Below, one piece after another: positions 1 through 9,487 of a DNA stretch of 64,000 bases. The DNA is taken from positions 62,001-126,000 of the forward strand of contig JAHBTJ010000014.1 in NCBI GenBank assembly GCA_019638595.1. The letters run 5' to 3'. Origin of the DNA: Chitinophagaceae bacterium. GTDB lineage: Bacteria > Bacteroidota > Bacteroidia > Chitinophagales > Chitinophagaceae. The translations under genes were made by a program, and so were the position numbers. Position 1 is the first letter of the stretch; each line of letters opens with the position of its first letter. The notes under the pieces are model-generated. The model searched no databases and was not told the origin of the DNA. It worked only from the letters and a program-made list of their open reading frames with translations.

Positions 1-86
1 TGCACCACATGAATAACCTGATCGGGAGCAGCTCGTTGCTGGTAAAGTTCCTGTAATTTATTGATCAAAACGCCGATACGTTCCAT
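1..86 (-). CDS. Hypothetical protein, N-terminal fragment (runs off left edge)
   Basis: A minus-strand frame opens with ATG at 84-86 and stays open to the left edge. It gives 28 codons starting MERIGVLINKLQELYQQ, a charged, probably helical N-terminus with no signal peptide. It is divergent from the thymidine kinase gene, with about 100 bp between the two starts. I do not recognise the family, and too little is visible to assign a function. That it is a gene is inferred from the good start and the open frame only. Confidence 0.5.
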   Translation of the reverse strand, partial: MERIGVLINKLQELYQQRAAPDQVIHVV

Positions 87-184
87 TTGAATGTGGTATT
101 TTTGCCCGCCTGCTGTTGAGGTATTTTTAATTTTCGCTGAAGTTACAAAGAACTTACAAACACCTTGCCATAAAAAATCATAAA

Positions 185-754
185 ATGTTTATTGAACCAC
201 ACATTAAAGGCGGCAGAAGAGGATGGATCGAAGTGATCTGCGGTTCTATGTTCAGCGGAAAAACAGAAGAATTGATACGCAGGCTGAAGCGGGCAAGAAT
301 AGCCAATATGAAGGTAGAAATATTTAAACCGGCTATAGATAAGCGTTATAAGGAAAAAGAAATAGTATCGCACGATGAGAACTCAATCATTTCCACACCG
401 GTAGACAGCGCGCATTCTATTTTGTTGCTTACGCCCGATGTTGAGGTGGTGGGCATTGATGAAGCGCAGTTTTTTGATGACCAGATAACCGATGTATGCA
501 ACCAGTTGGCATTACGTGGAACGCGGGTTATTGTAGCGGGACTGGATATGGATTACACCGGGAAACCTTTTGGGCAAATACCTTTTTTACTGGCTACAGC
601 CGAATACATTACCAAGCTCCACGCAATATGTGTAATATGCGGTAATATAGCAAGCTACTCTTACCGCAAAACCAAACACAAAGGACAGGTAGTATTAGGC
701 GAAAAAGATATGTACGAACCCAGGTGCAGGCATTGCTATAATTTGGAGGAATGA
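185..754 (+). CDS. tdk: Thymidine kinase
   Basis: Phosphorylates thymidine to dTMP with ATP in the cytosolic pyrimidine salvage pathway. The 189-residue length fits type II (TK1-like) thymidine kinases. The P-loop GSMFSGKT is at residues 20-27 and the Walker B-like DEAQFF at 92-97. A zinc-binding lasso is formed by Cys149/Cys152 and Cys181/Cys184. The ATG at 185 follows an A-rich leader typical of Bacteroidota; the first 12 residues precede the conserved core and no better start lies upstream. It stands alone, divergent from the gene at the left edge and followed by a repeat-rich spacer. The assignment is secure. Confidence 0.96.
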   Translation: MFIEPHIKGGRRGWIEVICGSMFSGKTEELIRRLKRARIANMKVEIFKPAIDKRYKEKEIVSHDENSIISTPVDSAHSILLLTPDVEVVGIDEAQFFDDQITDVCNQLALRGTRVIVAGLDMDYTGKPFGQIPFLLATAEYITKLHAICVICGNIASYSYRKTKHKGQVVLGEKDMYEPRCRHCYNLEE

Positions 755-756
755 TG

Positions 757-883
757 GAATTTATGATTTGAAATTTAAGATTTGTGGTTTTTAGTTTACA
801 GTTACAAACTTGAAACCTGTAACTTGAAACCTGAGACCTGTAATTCGTAACCATAAACTCCAAACCTGCAACCCATAACTTTA
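757..883. repeat. Low-complexity intergenic repeat tract
   Basis: The tdk-ccmB spacer is built from short near-repeats: GAAATTTAAGATTTG-like words, then AACTTGAAACCTG, AACTTGAAACCTGAGACCTG and similar, ending in CCATAAACTCCAAACCTGC. The words CCATAAACT and AAACC recur in the larger modular tracts at about 41.8, 44.3, 45.0 and 57.4 kb. It looks like a degenerate relative of those. No ORF or RNA gene is apparent inside it. Confidence 0.55.
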
Positions 884-887
884 CTTC

Positions 888-1544
888 ATGTACAAACACA
901 TCGTCACTCTTTTAAAAAAAGACCTGCTGCTGGAGCTCAGGCAACAATATACGTTTTATGGTGTGTTATTGTATGTAGCGTCAACCATTTTTGTATTATA
1001 CCTTTCGCTGGAACAACCCGAAACCAATGTATGGAACGGGCTGTTCTGGATGATCCAGCTTTTTATTTGTGTAAACGCGGTGGCTAAAAGCTTTCTCCAG
1101 GAAACAAAAGGCAGGATGCTTTATTTCTATTCCATAGCGGGTCCTGTTCAATTCATAATAGCCAAGCTGCTATATAATATGATCATTATGCTGCTCATGA
1201 GCGGCATCAGTCTTTTACTGTTCCAGCTTTTGCTCGGAAATCCCCTGATCCATTTCTGGCAGTTTGCCGGCATCGTTTGCCTGGGCTCTATCAGCTTAAG
1301 TATTGTATTTACCATGCTGGCGGCCATAGCTGCCAAAGCGCAGCAACAGGCTTCGCTGATGGCTATCATGGGTTTTCCCATCATCATTCCGCAGTTGTTA
1401 TTATTAATGCGTATTTCAAAAGCGGGGTTAGGAGAGGTGTTTAAGGAAAGCGCGCTGAGCGATATGGTATGGCTGCTTACAGGTTTGAACGGGCTGGTAA
1501 TGATAATGGCTGTTATCCTGTTCCCTTTTTTATGGAAAGATTAA
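888..1544 (+). CDS. ccmB: Heme exporter/ABC permease CcmB
   Basis: A 218-residue integral membrane protein of the CcmB family, the permease of the CcmAB(C) complex that drives heme handling in system I cytochrome c maturation. About six hydrophobic segments are visible, with a cytosolic N-terminus rich in Lys/Asp/Glu (KKDLLLELRQQ), as usual in the family. It is followed within 70 bp by ccmC and then a CcmD-like gene on the same strand, which supports the assignment. The ATPase CcmA is not next to it. Confidence 0.9.
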   Translation: MYKHIVTLLKKDLLLELRQQYTFYGVLLYVASTIFVLYLSLEQPETNVWNGLFWMIQLFICVNAVAKSFLQETKGRMLYFYSIAGPVQFIIAKLLYNMIIMLLMSGISLLLFQLLLGNPLIHFWQFAGIVCLGSISLSIVFTMLAAIAAKAQQQASLMAIMGFPIIIPQLLLLMRISKAGLGEVFKESALSDMVWLLTGLNGLVMIMAVILFPFLWKD

Positions 1545-1613
1545 AGCCTATTGAACATTGGGCAAATTGGCGTAGGTTTGTTGCCTTAATTGTTGTTATA
1601 TAAATTTATTAGG

Positions 1614-2282
1614 ATGAAATTATCCTGGTGGAAGATACTTTGTATAGTATTGCTGTCGTATGTTTTATTTGCCGGCTTTTTAATGGCGGTGCCCCGCAAA
1701 GCCATATTGAACGAAACCATCCGGAACATTTACTTTCATGTACCCATGTGGTTTGGTATGATGACCATATGTGGATGCTCAGTATATCATTCCATCCTTT
1801 TTTTAAGAAAACCGGATATGCTGACCGATATCAAAGCCACCTCGTATGCTGCCACCGGTATGCTATATGGTGTGCTGGGCATTGTTACCGGCGCTATTTG
1901 GGCAAATTATACCTGGGGCAAACCCTGGAGCAACGATATCAAGCAGATAGGATCGGCTATTGCTTTGCTGATATACGCCGCGTATTTTGTTTTAAGGAAC
2001 TCCATTACCGATATAGATAAACGGGCAAGGGTAGGCGCCGTTTATAATATATTCGCGTTTGTAATGTTGCTACCGGCCTTGTGGATCATTCCACGCATGA
2101 TGGAATCGCTGCATCCCGGCGGAATGGGCAACCCCGGCGCCGACCCGCGGGATATGGATGCCCGTATGAGAATGATATTTTGGCCGGCTGCTGTTCCCGG
2201 CTTTATTTTACTGGGGCTATGGATCAGCTCTCTTACCATCCGCATACGTAAAATTGAAGATAAAAACCTTTTACATGCCTAA
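1614..2282 (+). CDS. ccmC: Heme transporter CcmC (CcsA family)
   Basis: A membrane protein of the CcmC/CcsA heme-handling family that presents heme for loading onto the cytochrome c maturation chaperone. It has about six hydrophobic segments. The family's tryptophan-rich motif appears as WANYTWGKPWSND (about residues 100-112), and a conserved His lies in NIYFHVPMWFG near residue 40. I chose the ATG at 1614 (222 residues). A TTG at 1590 would add eight residues with no conserved content. Its stop overlaps the start of the next gene by 8 bp, so translation is probably coupled. Confidence 0.92.
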   Translation: MKLSWWKILCIVLLSYVLFAGFLMAVPRKAILNETIRNIYFHVPMWFGMMTICGCSVYHSILFLRKPDMLTDIKATSYAATGMLYGVLGIVTGAIWANYTWGKPWSNDIKQIGSAIALLIYAAYFVLRNSITDIDKRARVGAVYNIFAFVMLLPALWIIPRMMESLHPGGMGNPGADPRDMDARMRMIFWPAAVPGFILLGLWISSLTIRIRKIEDKNLLHA

Positions 2283-2502
2283 GTTTTTTCTGAAGAAAGT
2301 CATGCTTTTTCTCCCGTTATTCATGATTACCCTTTCCCTTAACGCCCAACCCCCTGTAGAAATGGCCGACGGAATGCGCAGCAATGGGAAGATATATGTT
2401 GTGGTAGCAGTGCTTGCGGTCATTCTTGCCGGTTTGTTCATTTTCCTGATCAACCTCGACAGAAAGGTGAGCAAGCTTGAAAAAGAAAAAGGAAAACAAT
2501 AA
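2275..2502 (+). CDS. CcmD-like small membrane protein
   Basis: A 75-residue protein with an N-terminal hydrophobic segment ending at a signal-peptidase-like site (LSLNAQ), then a short polar stretch, one transmembrane helix (YVVVAVLAVILAGLFIFLI) and a charged Lys/Glu tail (DRKVSKLEKEKGKQ). This layout matches the small proteins annotated as CcmD family behind ccmC in Bacteroidota. Its ATG at 2275 overlaps the ccmC stop. A TTG at 2254 is possible but lies deeper inside ccmC. CcmD stabilises the CcmABC heme-release complex in other bacteria; the role here is inferred from position and topology. Confidence 0.8.
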   Translation: MPKFFLKKVMLFLPLFMITLSLNAQPPVEMADGMRSNGKIYVVVAVLAVILAGLFIFLINLDRKVSKLEKEKGKQ

Positions 2503-2558
2503 TTATACTTTTCCTTAGTTTTATCTGCTAACGATCAACCTTCAAAAACATTTGCTAT

Positions 2559-3977
2559 ATGTCCGCTCAACCAGAGTATAGTTTTTTCGACGCGGTTTCC
2601 GCAAGCTTTGACAAAGCCGCCCGTTTTACGTCATGGGACCCGGGTATACTTGAACAGATCAAACAGTGCAACTCCGTATACCGCATGCACTTCCCCGTTA
2701 AGATCGGCGATAAAATTGAAACGATCAAAGCGTACCGTGTGCAGCACTCGCATCATAAAACACCGTGTAAAGGCGGTATCCGCTTTGCCACTACCGTAAA
2801 TCTGGATGAAGTAATGGCGCTCGCGGCCTTGATGACCTATAAATGCGCTATTGTGAATGTTCCGTTCGGAGGTGCGAAAGGCGGCATTAACATTGACCCG
2901 AAAAAATACACCCCGTACGAGCTGGAAAAAATAACAAGACGATATACACACGAGCTCATCAAAAAAAATTTTATAGGCCCCGGCACAGATGTACCTGCTC
3001 CTGATTACGGCACAGGAGAACGTGAAATGGCCTGGATACTGGATACCTACACCAGTATGAAGCCTGGCGAAATTGATGCACAGGGTTGCGTTACCGGCAA
3101 ACCGGTTACACAGGGAGGTGTGCGCGGCCGGCGCGAAGCTACAGGGCTGGGCGTATTTTACGGCATACGTGAAATATGCACCATGAAGGATATGATGGAA
3201 AAGGCCGGCCTGCCTGTAGGTATAGCAGGAAAAAGGGTAATTGTACAGGGATTAGGCAATGTAGGCTTCCATGCCGCTAAGTTTTTCCGGCTGGGAGGTG
3301 CTAAAATAGTTGCGATAGCAGAATTTGAAGGAGCCATTTACAACCCGGAAGGGTTGAATGAGGAAGAAGTATTTCAGCACAGGAAAAAAGAAGGCACGAT
3401 CCTTAACTTTCCCGGCGCTACCAATATTTTACAATCAGGTGAAGCGCTGGAGCTGGATTGTGATATTCTGATTCCCGCCGCGCTTGAAAATGTGATCAAT
3501 GGCGAAAACGCCCCGCGTATAAAGGCCAGGATCATAGGAGAAGCTGCCAATGGCCCTCTTACACCTGAAGCGGATGAGGTATTTATAAGAAAAGGGATAT
3601 TGGTGGTACCCGATATGTACCTGAATGCCGGGGGCGTAACTGTGAGCTATTTTGAATGGCTGAAGAACTTAAGTCACGTGCGTTACGGCCGTATGGAAAA
3701 AAGATTTACCGAAAACCTGAACCAGGCGGTACTTGGGCAAATTGAAAAACTTACGGGCAAAGAGGTGGGCGACCAGGAAAGAGAGTTCATCCTGCATGGC
3801 CCGGACGAGGCTGACCTTGTATATTCGGGACTGGAAGAAACCATGATCTCCGCCACCCGTGAGATCATAGACGCGTGGAAAAGCAATCCTTCAATCCCCG
3901 ATATGCGTACCGCTGCCTATGTGGTAGCCATCAACAAGGTAGGAACCAGCTATGCGGAACTCGGCATCTTCCCGTAA
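2559..3977 (+). CDS. Glu/Leu/Phe/Val dehydrogenase (glutamate dehydrogenase type)
   Basis: A cytosolic NAD(P)-dependent amino-acid dehydrogenase of 472 residues that interconverts glutamate (or a related amino acid) with its 2-oxo acid and ammonia. The N-terminal substrate domain has the KGGIRF segment and [10 protein letters not shown] with the catalytic lysine region (about residues 78-115). The C-terminal Rossmann domain has [12 protein letters not shown] (about 229-240). [12 protein letters not shown] and [17 protein letters not shown] are family-conserved. Substrate choice between Glu and Leu/Phe/Val cannot be decided by eye, although the length and the C-terminal motif favour glutamate. 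It forms a single-gene unit. Confidence 0.93.
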   Translation: MSAQPEYSFFDAVSASFDKAARFTSWDPGILEQIKQCNSVYRMHFPVKIGDKIETIKAYRVQHSHHKTPCKGGIRFATTVNLDEVMALAALMTYKCAIVNVPFGGAKGGINIDPKKYTPYELEKITRRYTHELIKKNFIGPGTDVPAPDYGTGEREMAWILDTYTSMKPGEIDAQGCVTGKPVTQGGVRGRREATGLGVFYGIREICTMKDMMEKAGLPVGIAGKRVIVQGLGNVGFHAAKFFRLGGAKIVAIAEFEGAIYNPEGLNEEEVFQHRKKEGTILNFPGATNILQSGEALELDCDILIPAALENVINGENAPRIKARIIGEAANGPLTPEADEVFIRKGILVVPDMYLNAGGVTVSYFEWLKNLSHVRYGRMEKRFTENLNQAVLGQIEKLTGKEVGDQEREFILHGPDEADLVYSGLEETMISATREIIDAWKSNPSIPDMRTAAYVVAINKVGTSYAELGIFP

Positions 3978-4046
3978 AATCCGGGATTTGAGATTTGAGA
4001 AGCTGTAATATAACAAGCACGTATTTGCTAACAACCAACACTATGC

Positions 4047-4511
4047 TTATACAGGCAATATATCAGCGTTCGCAGATTTCTTTTCGAAGTTCCTGTTAAG
4101 CGTACGCCTGAGCTTCACCATACCCAGCAATATATACACCTGGAAAACGGTTATGAACAAATGGAGCAGAACCGACGCGTAAAAAAGCGGGCTGGAAGCG
4201 CCGGATGATCCGGTGATCAATTGTACATCGTTGATATTATACGTAAGCAGGGCAGAAAGCATGAAAAAGTTGCAAACAAAAAGCCTGTTGAAAGCCGATT
4301 TCTGATTTAAAGAAAGTGGCTCATCGGGATAGTTTTTATGGATCACCCGCAAAACAAACGATACCAGGTACACAGCCAGGCAAAATGCAATAAAGCTGAT
4401 AATACTGTGCCACCCGGGCGAATTGAATATATACACAAAACTGCTAAGGCTCATGTATCCTGATAATGCAAACTGCAATACGCAAACCAGTTTCAGTAAA
4501 GCTATATTCAT
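4047..4511 (-). CDS. Hypothetical four-helix membrane protein
   Basis: A 154-residue protein with four hydrophobic segments (about residues 5-25, 33-55, 78-95 and 105-130), a charged cytosolic loop after the second helix (RVIHKNYPDEPLS) and a basic C-terminal tail. There is no signal peptide or recognisable catalytic motif. It is convergent with the dehydrogenase gene and divergent from the Crp-type regulator. I do not recognise the family. It is a real gene by length and codon regularity. Confidence 0.75.
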   Translation of the reverse strand: MNIALLKLVCVLQFALSGYMSLSSFVYIFNSPGWHSIISFIAFCLAVYLVSFVLRVIHKNYPDEPLSLNQKSAFNRLFVCNFFMLSALLTYNINDVQLITGSSGASSPLFYASVLLHLFITVFQVYILLGMVKLRRTLNRNFEKKSANADILPV

Positions 4512-4724
4512 ATTACTAAATTAACCATACTGCTCAATGTAACCAAGAGACGGCAGATTTACTTTCGATGAGAAAAGTTATCTCACGTCACGATATGCAT
4601 TTAATTCAATACAACCGGTGGGCGGCTTCGAAACGACGATTGCAATTTGTACTTTTATTCTATGCACCAAGGCGGCTGCATTTACATAATCGTTTTCTTT
4701 ATGCCAGGAAACAAGCCGGATAAC

Positions 4725-5312
4725 ATGAAAAATATTGACAAAATAGAATTGTTCTTACGTAATATCAGCAATTTAAATCCTGAAACTTTGTCCCTGCTCG
4801 TGTCTCATACTACCGAAGGTGAGTTAAAAAAACATGCGTATTTTGTTAAGGAGGGTGAAGTGTCGCATGAAGTGGGCTTTCTTGTTCAGGGAATAGTCCG
4901 TGCATTTTATGTAACAAATGAAGGAAAAGAATATAACAAAACCCTGTTTGTTGCTCCGGATATAATTGGTTCTTATGTTTCATTAATAACAGGGAAACCT
5001 AACCGGTTACCCCAACAGGCTTTGACCGATTGTGTGGTTTTAAAAATCCCATTCTCCATCATTGAAAAAATATCAGAAAACAATATAGGGATGGAACGGC
5101 TCAGGCGGAAAATTGCCGAACGGTTTTTTGTATTAAAAGAAAAGCGTGAGCTTGAAATGGCTATCCTTCAGGCAGAAGACCGGTATTTAATTTTTCGTAA
5201 TGAATTTAAAGATGCTGAACAGTTAATTCCTCAATATCATATTGCATCTTATTTAGGTATCAGTGCAACGCAACTCAGCCGTATCCGGAATAAACTGAGC
5301 CGCGGTTCTTAA
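4725..5312 (+). CDS. Crp/Fnr family transcriptional regulator
   Basis: A cyclic-nucleotide-binding-like N-terminal domain (about residues 20-120, with HAYFVKEGEV and FLVQGIVRAFY) is followed by a helical linker and a short C-terminal HTH (YHIASYLGISATQLSRIRNKL). This is the layout of the roughly 190-residue Bacteroidota Crp/Fnr regulators. No Fnr-type cysteine cluster is visible, and the cyclic-nucleotide Arg/Ser signature is not obvious, so the ligand is unknown. I chose the ATG at 4725 (195 residues); ATGs at 4662 and 4701 would add a tail not seen in the family. It is followed by two same-strand genes, which may form its regulon. Confidence 0.9.
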   Translation: MKNIDKIELFLRNISNLNPETLSLLVSHTTEGELKKHAYFVKEGEVSHEVGFLVQGIVRAFYVTNEGKEYNKTLFVAPDIIGSYVSLITGKPNRLPQQALTDCVVLKIPFSIIEKISENNIGMERLRRKIAERFFVLKEKRELEMAILQAEDRYLIFRNEFKDAEQLIPQYHIASYLGISATQLSRIRNKLSRGS

Positions 5313-5384
5313 ATCTTTACCTATGTAAATATATTCCTCATTCGCAGACTTTTATTTTGTAATACTATTTAAAATGATAGTCTT

Positions 5385-5798
5385 ATGCGAAACAGGGAAT
5401 TTCCTTTTTTTACGGGCTTGTTCATCTTAGCAGCCGTATGGAACCTTATTGGTGCCGGGTATGGATATTTTAATACCGGATATACCTTCCGGGTATTATT
5501 TGGAAGGGAACTTAATGACCCTTTGTTTTATGAAGTGTACAAAGGGGCCTGGGGAACTACTTTAATATTTTTTATTGGCTACCTCCTGGTTGCTTATGAT
5601 CCGGTTAAACATTCAGGCGTTGCACTTATTGGTGGAATCGGGAAATTAGCTTTTGCCATAGCAGAGTTGCAGCTATATCTTTCAGGGCTTGCGAATGATA
5701 TAATACTCATTATTGTAATTGGTGATTTTGTTTTTTGTGTTTTTTTCCTGTATTACTTTATCAAATTGTTTGTCGCTAAAAAAGTCAGGATCCAATAA
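5385..5798 (+). CDS. Hypothetical four-helix membrane protein
   Basis: A 137-residue protein with four hydrophobic helices and short loops (about residues 8-28, 54-70, 78-98 and 106-130), ending KLFVAKKVRIQ. It starts 72 bp after the regulator gene and ends 3 bp before the START-domain gene, so the latter two are almost certainly cotranscribed. No motif identifies a function. The architecture resembles small DoxX/DUF-type membrane proteins, but I cannot assign it to one. Confidence 0.72.
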   Translation: MRNREFPFFTGLFILAAVWNLIGAGYGYFNTGYTFRVLFGRELNDPLFYEVYKGAWGTTLIFFIGYLLVAYDPVKHSGVALIGGIGKLAFAIAELQLYLSGLANDIILIIVIGDFVFCVFFLYYFIKLFVAKKVRIQ

Positions 5799-5801
5799 TT
5801 T

Positions 5802-6386
5802 ATGAGGAAATTAATTTTGGTTTTACTTGTACTGCCCGGCATAGTAAACCTCAACGCCCAGCAAAAATGGAAACTTGGAAAAGATAAAGAAGGAATAAAG
5901 GTCTTCGTGGGAAAAGTTTCCAACAGTGATTATCATGCATTTAAGGCCACCATGTATGTAAAGGCAACAGAAGCAGAAATTATTAAAATACTAAAGGATA
6001 TAACTAAATATGCTGAATGGTTTGCATTTACAGCATCAGCAGAACTAGTATCACAAACAGAAAATGAACAGGTGGTTTTTATGGAAACGGATTATCCATG
6101 GCCTTTCTCAAATGAGTGCATGAATTATAAAATGGTTTTTGAAAAATTTCAGAACAACAAATTAAAAATATCTATCACAGGGATGAATACTACTGTAAAT
6201 TGTGATTATTCATTAAAAAAAGCAAGCGGATATATTTTACTTGAACCGGAAAATGAGGATATAAAAATAACCTATTATTTTCATTCCGAACCATCGCAGA
6301 ATATTAAATCATGGTTAATCAATCCCAGGATTCATGAAATGCCTTTTCAAACTTTCAAAGCACTGAGGAAAAAGTTGAATGCCTGA
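5802..6386 (+). CDS. START/SRPBCC-domain secreted protein
   Basis: A 194-residue protein with a cleavable signal peptide (hydrophobic residues 4-18, cleavage near NAQQ). A START-like lipid-binding fold follows: the opening WKLGKDKEGIKVFVG, the central YAEWFAFTASAELV and the C-terminal amphipathic helix are typical of START proteins in this phylum. It probably binds a lipid or hydrophobic ligand in the periplasm; the ligand is unknown. It is preceded by a membrane protein 3 bp upstream, so the pair may work together. It converges with the next gene, leaving only 5 bp between stops. Confidence 0.82.
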   Translation: MRKLILVLLVLPGIVNLNAQQKWKLGKDKEGIKVFVGKVSNSDYHAFKATMYVKATEAEIIKILKDITKYAEWFAFTASAELVSQTENEQVVFMETDYPWPFSNECMNYKMVFEKFQNNKLKISITGMNTTVNCDYSLKKASGYILLEPENEDIKITYYFHSEPSQNIKSWLINPRIHEMPFQTFKALRKKLNA

Positions 6387-6391
6387 ATTGT

Positions 6392-9300
6392 TCAATCCTG
6401 CCCCAGCCTACTTAAATATGCAATAAGGTCGGCCAGATCCTCTTTTCCAATACCATCAACAAGACCTCCGGGCATCAGCGAGCCGCTTTCCTCTATATGC
6501 TTCAATGATTTCTTTTGAATGTCTGCACTTCCGCCGGTAGCCGTCCTGATCCTGATTTTTTCCAGGTCTTCCGATAATTTTACGCCCTGTATGATCTCCC
6601 CGCTATGTGTTTCCGCAGTTACCCGGTTGTATCCTTCTTTAATATTTTGCGAAGGCCATAATACTTCAATGGCTATTTCTTCTGCAGATAATCCTCTCCC
6701 CAATGCCGACAGGTTGGGGCCTATTGTGCCTCCTTTACCATTAATAGCGTGGCACGATGCACAGGCAGGCAGGCCCCCGTATACCTTTTCTCCCCGCGCT
6801 GCATCGCCATTGTTCTTTACAAGCAACAGCAATTGTTGTATGTAATTACTATTGTATGCTGCAGGTACACTGGAAGTATGCCCGGCAATTGCATTCAGTT
6901 GCTTACGCAGCCCCGGTGCTTCTATCCCCTTCCTGGCAAGCGCTTCCAACAGGTAACCGGCAGCTTTAGCAGGAACAGGCTGCAATTTCAATTGATCTGA
7001 TATCAATGCAATACTCCCATTCCGTTCCAGTACCGGCGATATTATTTCCAGTACTTCCCCCACAGATCCTGCTGAGCGCTGTATTTCGTTCATGGCAAGA
7101 CTAACTGCTTTATTTACATCCAGCTCACTCATACTTTTAAGCGCCGCCATTTTTATTGTAAGCGGGGCATTTTCAGCGCGAACCTGCGCTTCAAGGAGCG
7201 GCAGCACATTCACCCCTTCTATATTTGCCAATGCCTGTATGGCAGCCGACCGGACGTCAACATCCTGCGATTTGTCCCCGGCGATCTGCCCCACTACCCT
7301 GCCGGATTCCTTTATTTTCCATTCTTTTAAAAATTTAATCACGGCTAGTTTAAAGGAAGCCGCATTATCAGATCTTAATGCCGCTGTTAAATAGCTGATC
7401 GTTTCATTTGAAAGCACGCGCGGGGGTAACCCGGATATTTTATCCAGCAATGCAACATCCTTAAATGTTGTCCCTTTTTTCAGCACAGTATCTATATAAG
7501 CGCCGTTTTCCGCCTGGGCCAAAGCCAGCAGCAATCCTGTTTTTTCAGTGGCAGGCACTTCTTTCAATGCGATCAATGCCATCAGGCCGCTTGCAGGAAA
7601 CCATGCAGGCGGGTTGTCGGCAATTACATATGCCACGTGGGCCGGCCTGCTAAAATTGAGCTTATCTTCCTGCATGGATTTTTCCCAAACAGGCCGCAAA
7701 GCATATACAGTGTTCTCCCAGGCATAGCGGATAAACTTATCTGTTGGATGATTGAAAATATCAGCAGCTATTACTATTGATTGCTCATCCCTTATATAAC
7801 TCAAAGCTACCAACGCCTGTAATCTTACCCTGGGATGACGGTCATTGATCAACGCCCGGAGCTTATGCAGGGGATCTGTTACCCGGTCGTGCCATTTTGA
7901 AAGCAGATGCGCCGCATAGCCCCGCGCACCAGCCTGTTTGCCCCGCATCAACATGGTAAGCAGGTTTTCGTTTACCGTATCAAGGCTTTCAAGTACTCCC
8001 GCAACTTCTACCAGGTTGTGCTCGTAGGATGCATTTTTAGGATCGGGCTTTTGAAGCCAGGCATTTACCGCGGGCACGACTTCGTTTTTCGAAGCCGCAG
8101 CCAGCAATCTTTTTACCTGGTAACGCGTCCAAAATTCAGGCGAGCTAAGATGATCAAGCAATGTAGCAACGGGTTGTCCTGTCAGCACCGGTTTTTGTAC
8201 AAGTGGTCTTCCCTTTGCAGTAATGCGCCATATACGGCCATGCGACTTGTCCCTGTCCGGATGTCGCAAAGATGCCTGGTAATGCCCGATGATAGGATTA
8301 TACCAGTCTAATACATAAATGGCGCCATCCGGGCCCATGCTTACTTCTACAGGACGAAAACTCCTGCTGCCGGATACTACCAGCGGCTCAATAAGCTGCG
8401 CCTTAAACCCGGATGCATCGTCCGTTACCTGCATACGTTCTACCCGGTTATTATAATAGCCGGCTATTACAAAATCTCCCTGTAAATCTTTGGGCATCTG
8501 TTCCGAACGCACGATCACCAGGCCTGAGCCTTTGATCTCCAGTTGCCCGATTTCGGGCAGGTAAGAACGCTTTGAGTTTTCAATTAAGCCGGGAACGGAA
8601 TAATACAACGGGGGATCATTGGCTTTATGGAACATATTACCCCAATCGTCAAAATTCATTCCCCAGGGGTTAACACTCGCTGTTGACCAGTCAAAAAAAT
8701 TATCCAGCTTGCCGGTAGCAGGTTGATACCGCCATATCCCGGCACGGTTATGGCGTTTTATGCCCCAGGGCGTTTCTATACGGCTGTAAATGTTGTGCCC
8801 CTGCGAAAAAAACAGGTCTCCTCCCGGGCTCCAGGTAAAGGAATTGATGGTTTGATGAAGATCCCCGGTTCCGAAACCGGAAAAAAGAACGGATCGTTTG
8901 TCGGCTTTTCCATCGCCATCCGTATCCTCCAGGAAAAGCAGCTCAGTTTGCTGTCCCAGGTATACGCCACCATGGCCAAGCTCAAAGCCGAGCGGAATAT
9001 TCAGGCTGTCGGCGAAAATACAGGAAGTATCCGCTTTCCCATCGTTATCGGTATCCTCCAGTATAAAAAGCTTATCATCAGGAGCTTTCCCTATTTCCCG
9101 GTGGGGATAAGTAGTAGTGCATAAAACCCAAAGCCGCCCCCGCTCATCCCAGCGCATGGCAACAGGTTTGGCTATGCCCAGCGATTCCGATGCGTATAAT
9201 TCGATGTTATACCCGGGAGCTGCTTTAAAAGATGCCAGCTCTGCTTCAACAGAGTTGTCTGTTTCTGCAGGCGCTACCGACATTATATTTTGTGGCGGCA

Positions 9301-9475
9301 CCGGGTCGGGAAGCTTTGAGGCTTTTTGTGTATGGGATACGGTAGTAGTTGTGCCCGGTTGCCTGCAGGAAAACGACAGGCAAATGGTTACCATAAGAAA
9401 TAATGACAGCAGGATTTGCTGATGCGGCATTCCTGTTCTGTTAATAGCTAAAATAGTTTTTTGAATATGCTTCAT
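6392..9475 (-). CDS. PVC-type heme-binding CxxCH dehydrogenase-like lipoprotein
   Basis: A 1027-residue exported lipoprotein (lipobox near LSFSC, residue 37) with three parts. First comes a six-bladed propeller-like dehydrogenase domain (about 85-430; EDTDNDGKADTS and DTDGDGKADKRS look Ca-binding). HEAT-like helical repeats follow (about 440-880). The C-terminal heme domain carries CASCH with a downstream LMP as the likely axial Met. This is the PVC-type architecture, common in Planctomycetes and Bacteroidota and presumed to oxidise sugars or alcohols in the periplasm. It lies 12 bp downstream of the SGNH-like gene, an arrangement often seen for this family. The substrate is unknown. ATG at 9475 is used; an ATG at 9430 would also leave a full signal peptide. 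Confidence 0.88.
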   Translation of the reverse strand: MKHIQKTILAINRTGMPHQQILLSLFLMVTICLSFSCRQPGTTTTVSHTQKASKLPDPVPPQNIMSVAPAETDNSVEAELASFKAAPGYNIELYASESLGIAKPVAMRWDERGRLWVLCTTTYPHREIGKAPDDKLFILEDTDNDGKADTSCIFADSLNIPLGFELGHGGVYLGQQTELLFLEDTDGDGKADKRSVLFSGFGTGDLHQTINSFTWSPGGDLFFSQGHNIYSRIETPWGIKRHNRAGIWRYQPATGKLDNFFDWSTASVNPWGMNFDDWGNMFHKANDPPLYYSVPGLIENSKRSYLPEIGQLEIKGSGLVIVRSEQMPKDLQGDFVIAGYYNNRVERMQVTDDASGFKAQLIEPLVVSGSRSFRPVEVSMGPDGAIYVLDWYNPIIGHYQASLRHPDRDKSHGRIWRITAKGRPLVQKPVLTGQPVATLLDHLSSPEFWTRYQVKRLLAAASKNEVVPAVNAWLQKPDPKNASYEHNLVEVAGVLESLDTVNENLLTMLMRGKQAGARGYAAHLLSKWHDRVTDPLHKLRALINDRHPRVRLQALVALSYIRDEQSIVIAADIFNHPTDKFIRYAWENTVYALRPVWEKSMQEDKLNFSRPAHVAYVIADNPPAWFPASGLMALIALKEVPATEKTGLLLALAQAENGAYIDTVLKKGTTFKDVALLDKISGLPPRVLSNETISYLTAALRSDNAASFKLAVIKFLKEWKIKESGRVVGQIAGDKSQDVDVRSAAIQALANIEGVNVLPLLEAQVRAENAPLTIKMAALKSMSELDVNKAVSLAMNEIQRSAGSVGEVLEIISPVLERNGSIALISDQLKLQPVPAKAAGYLLEALARKGIEAPGLRKQLNAIAGHTSSVPAAYNSNYIQQLLLLVKNNGDAARGEKVYGGLPACASCHAINGKGGTIGPNLSALGRGLSAEEIAIEVLWPSQNIKEGYNRVTAETHSGEIIQGVKLSEDLEKIRIRTATGGSADIQKKSLKHIEESGSLMPGGLVDGIGKEDLADLIAYLSRLGQD

Positions 9476-9487
9476 GTACGCATTTGA

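Noticed and set aside
609-899. Minus-strand 96-codon frame overlapping tdk and the following spacer
   Set aside because: It is antisense to tdk and largely made of the low-complexity repeat; no coding character.
1628-2020. 130-codon plus-strand frame inside ccmC
   Set aside because: Overlaps the recognisable CcmC protein in another frame and resembles nothing.
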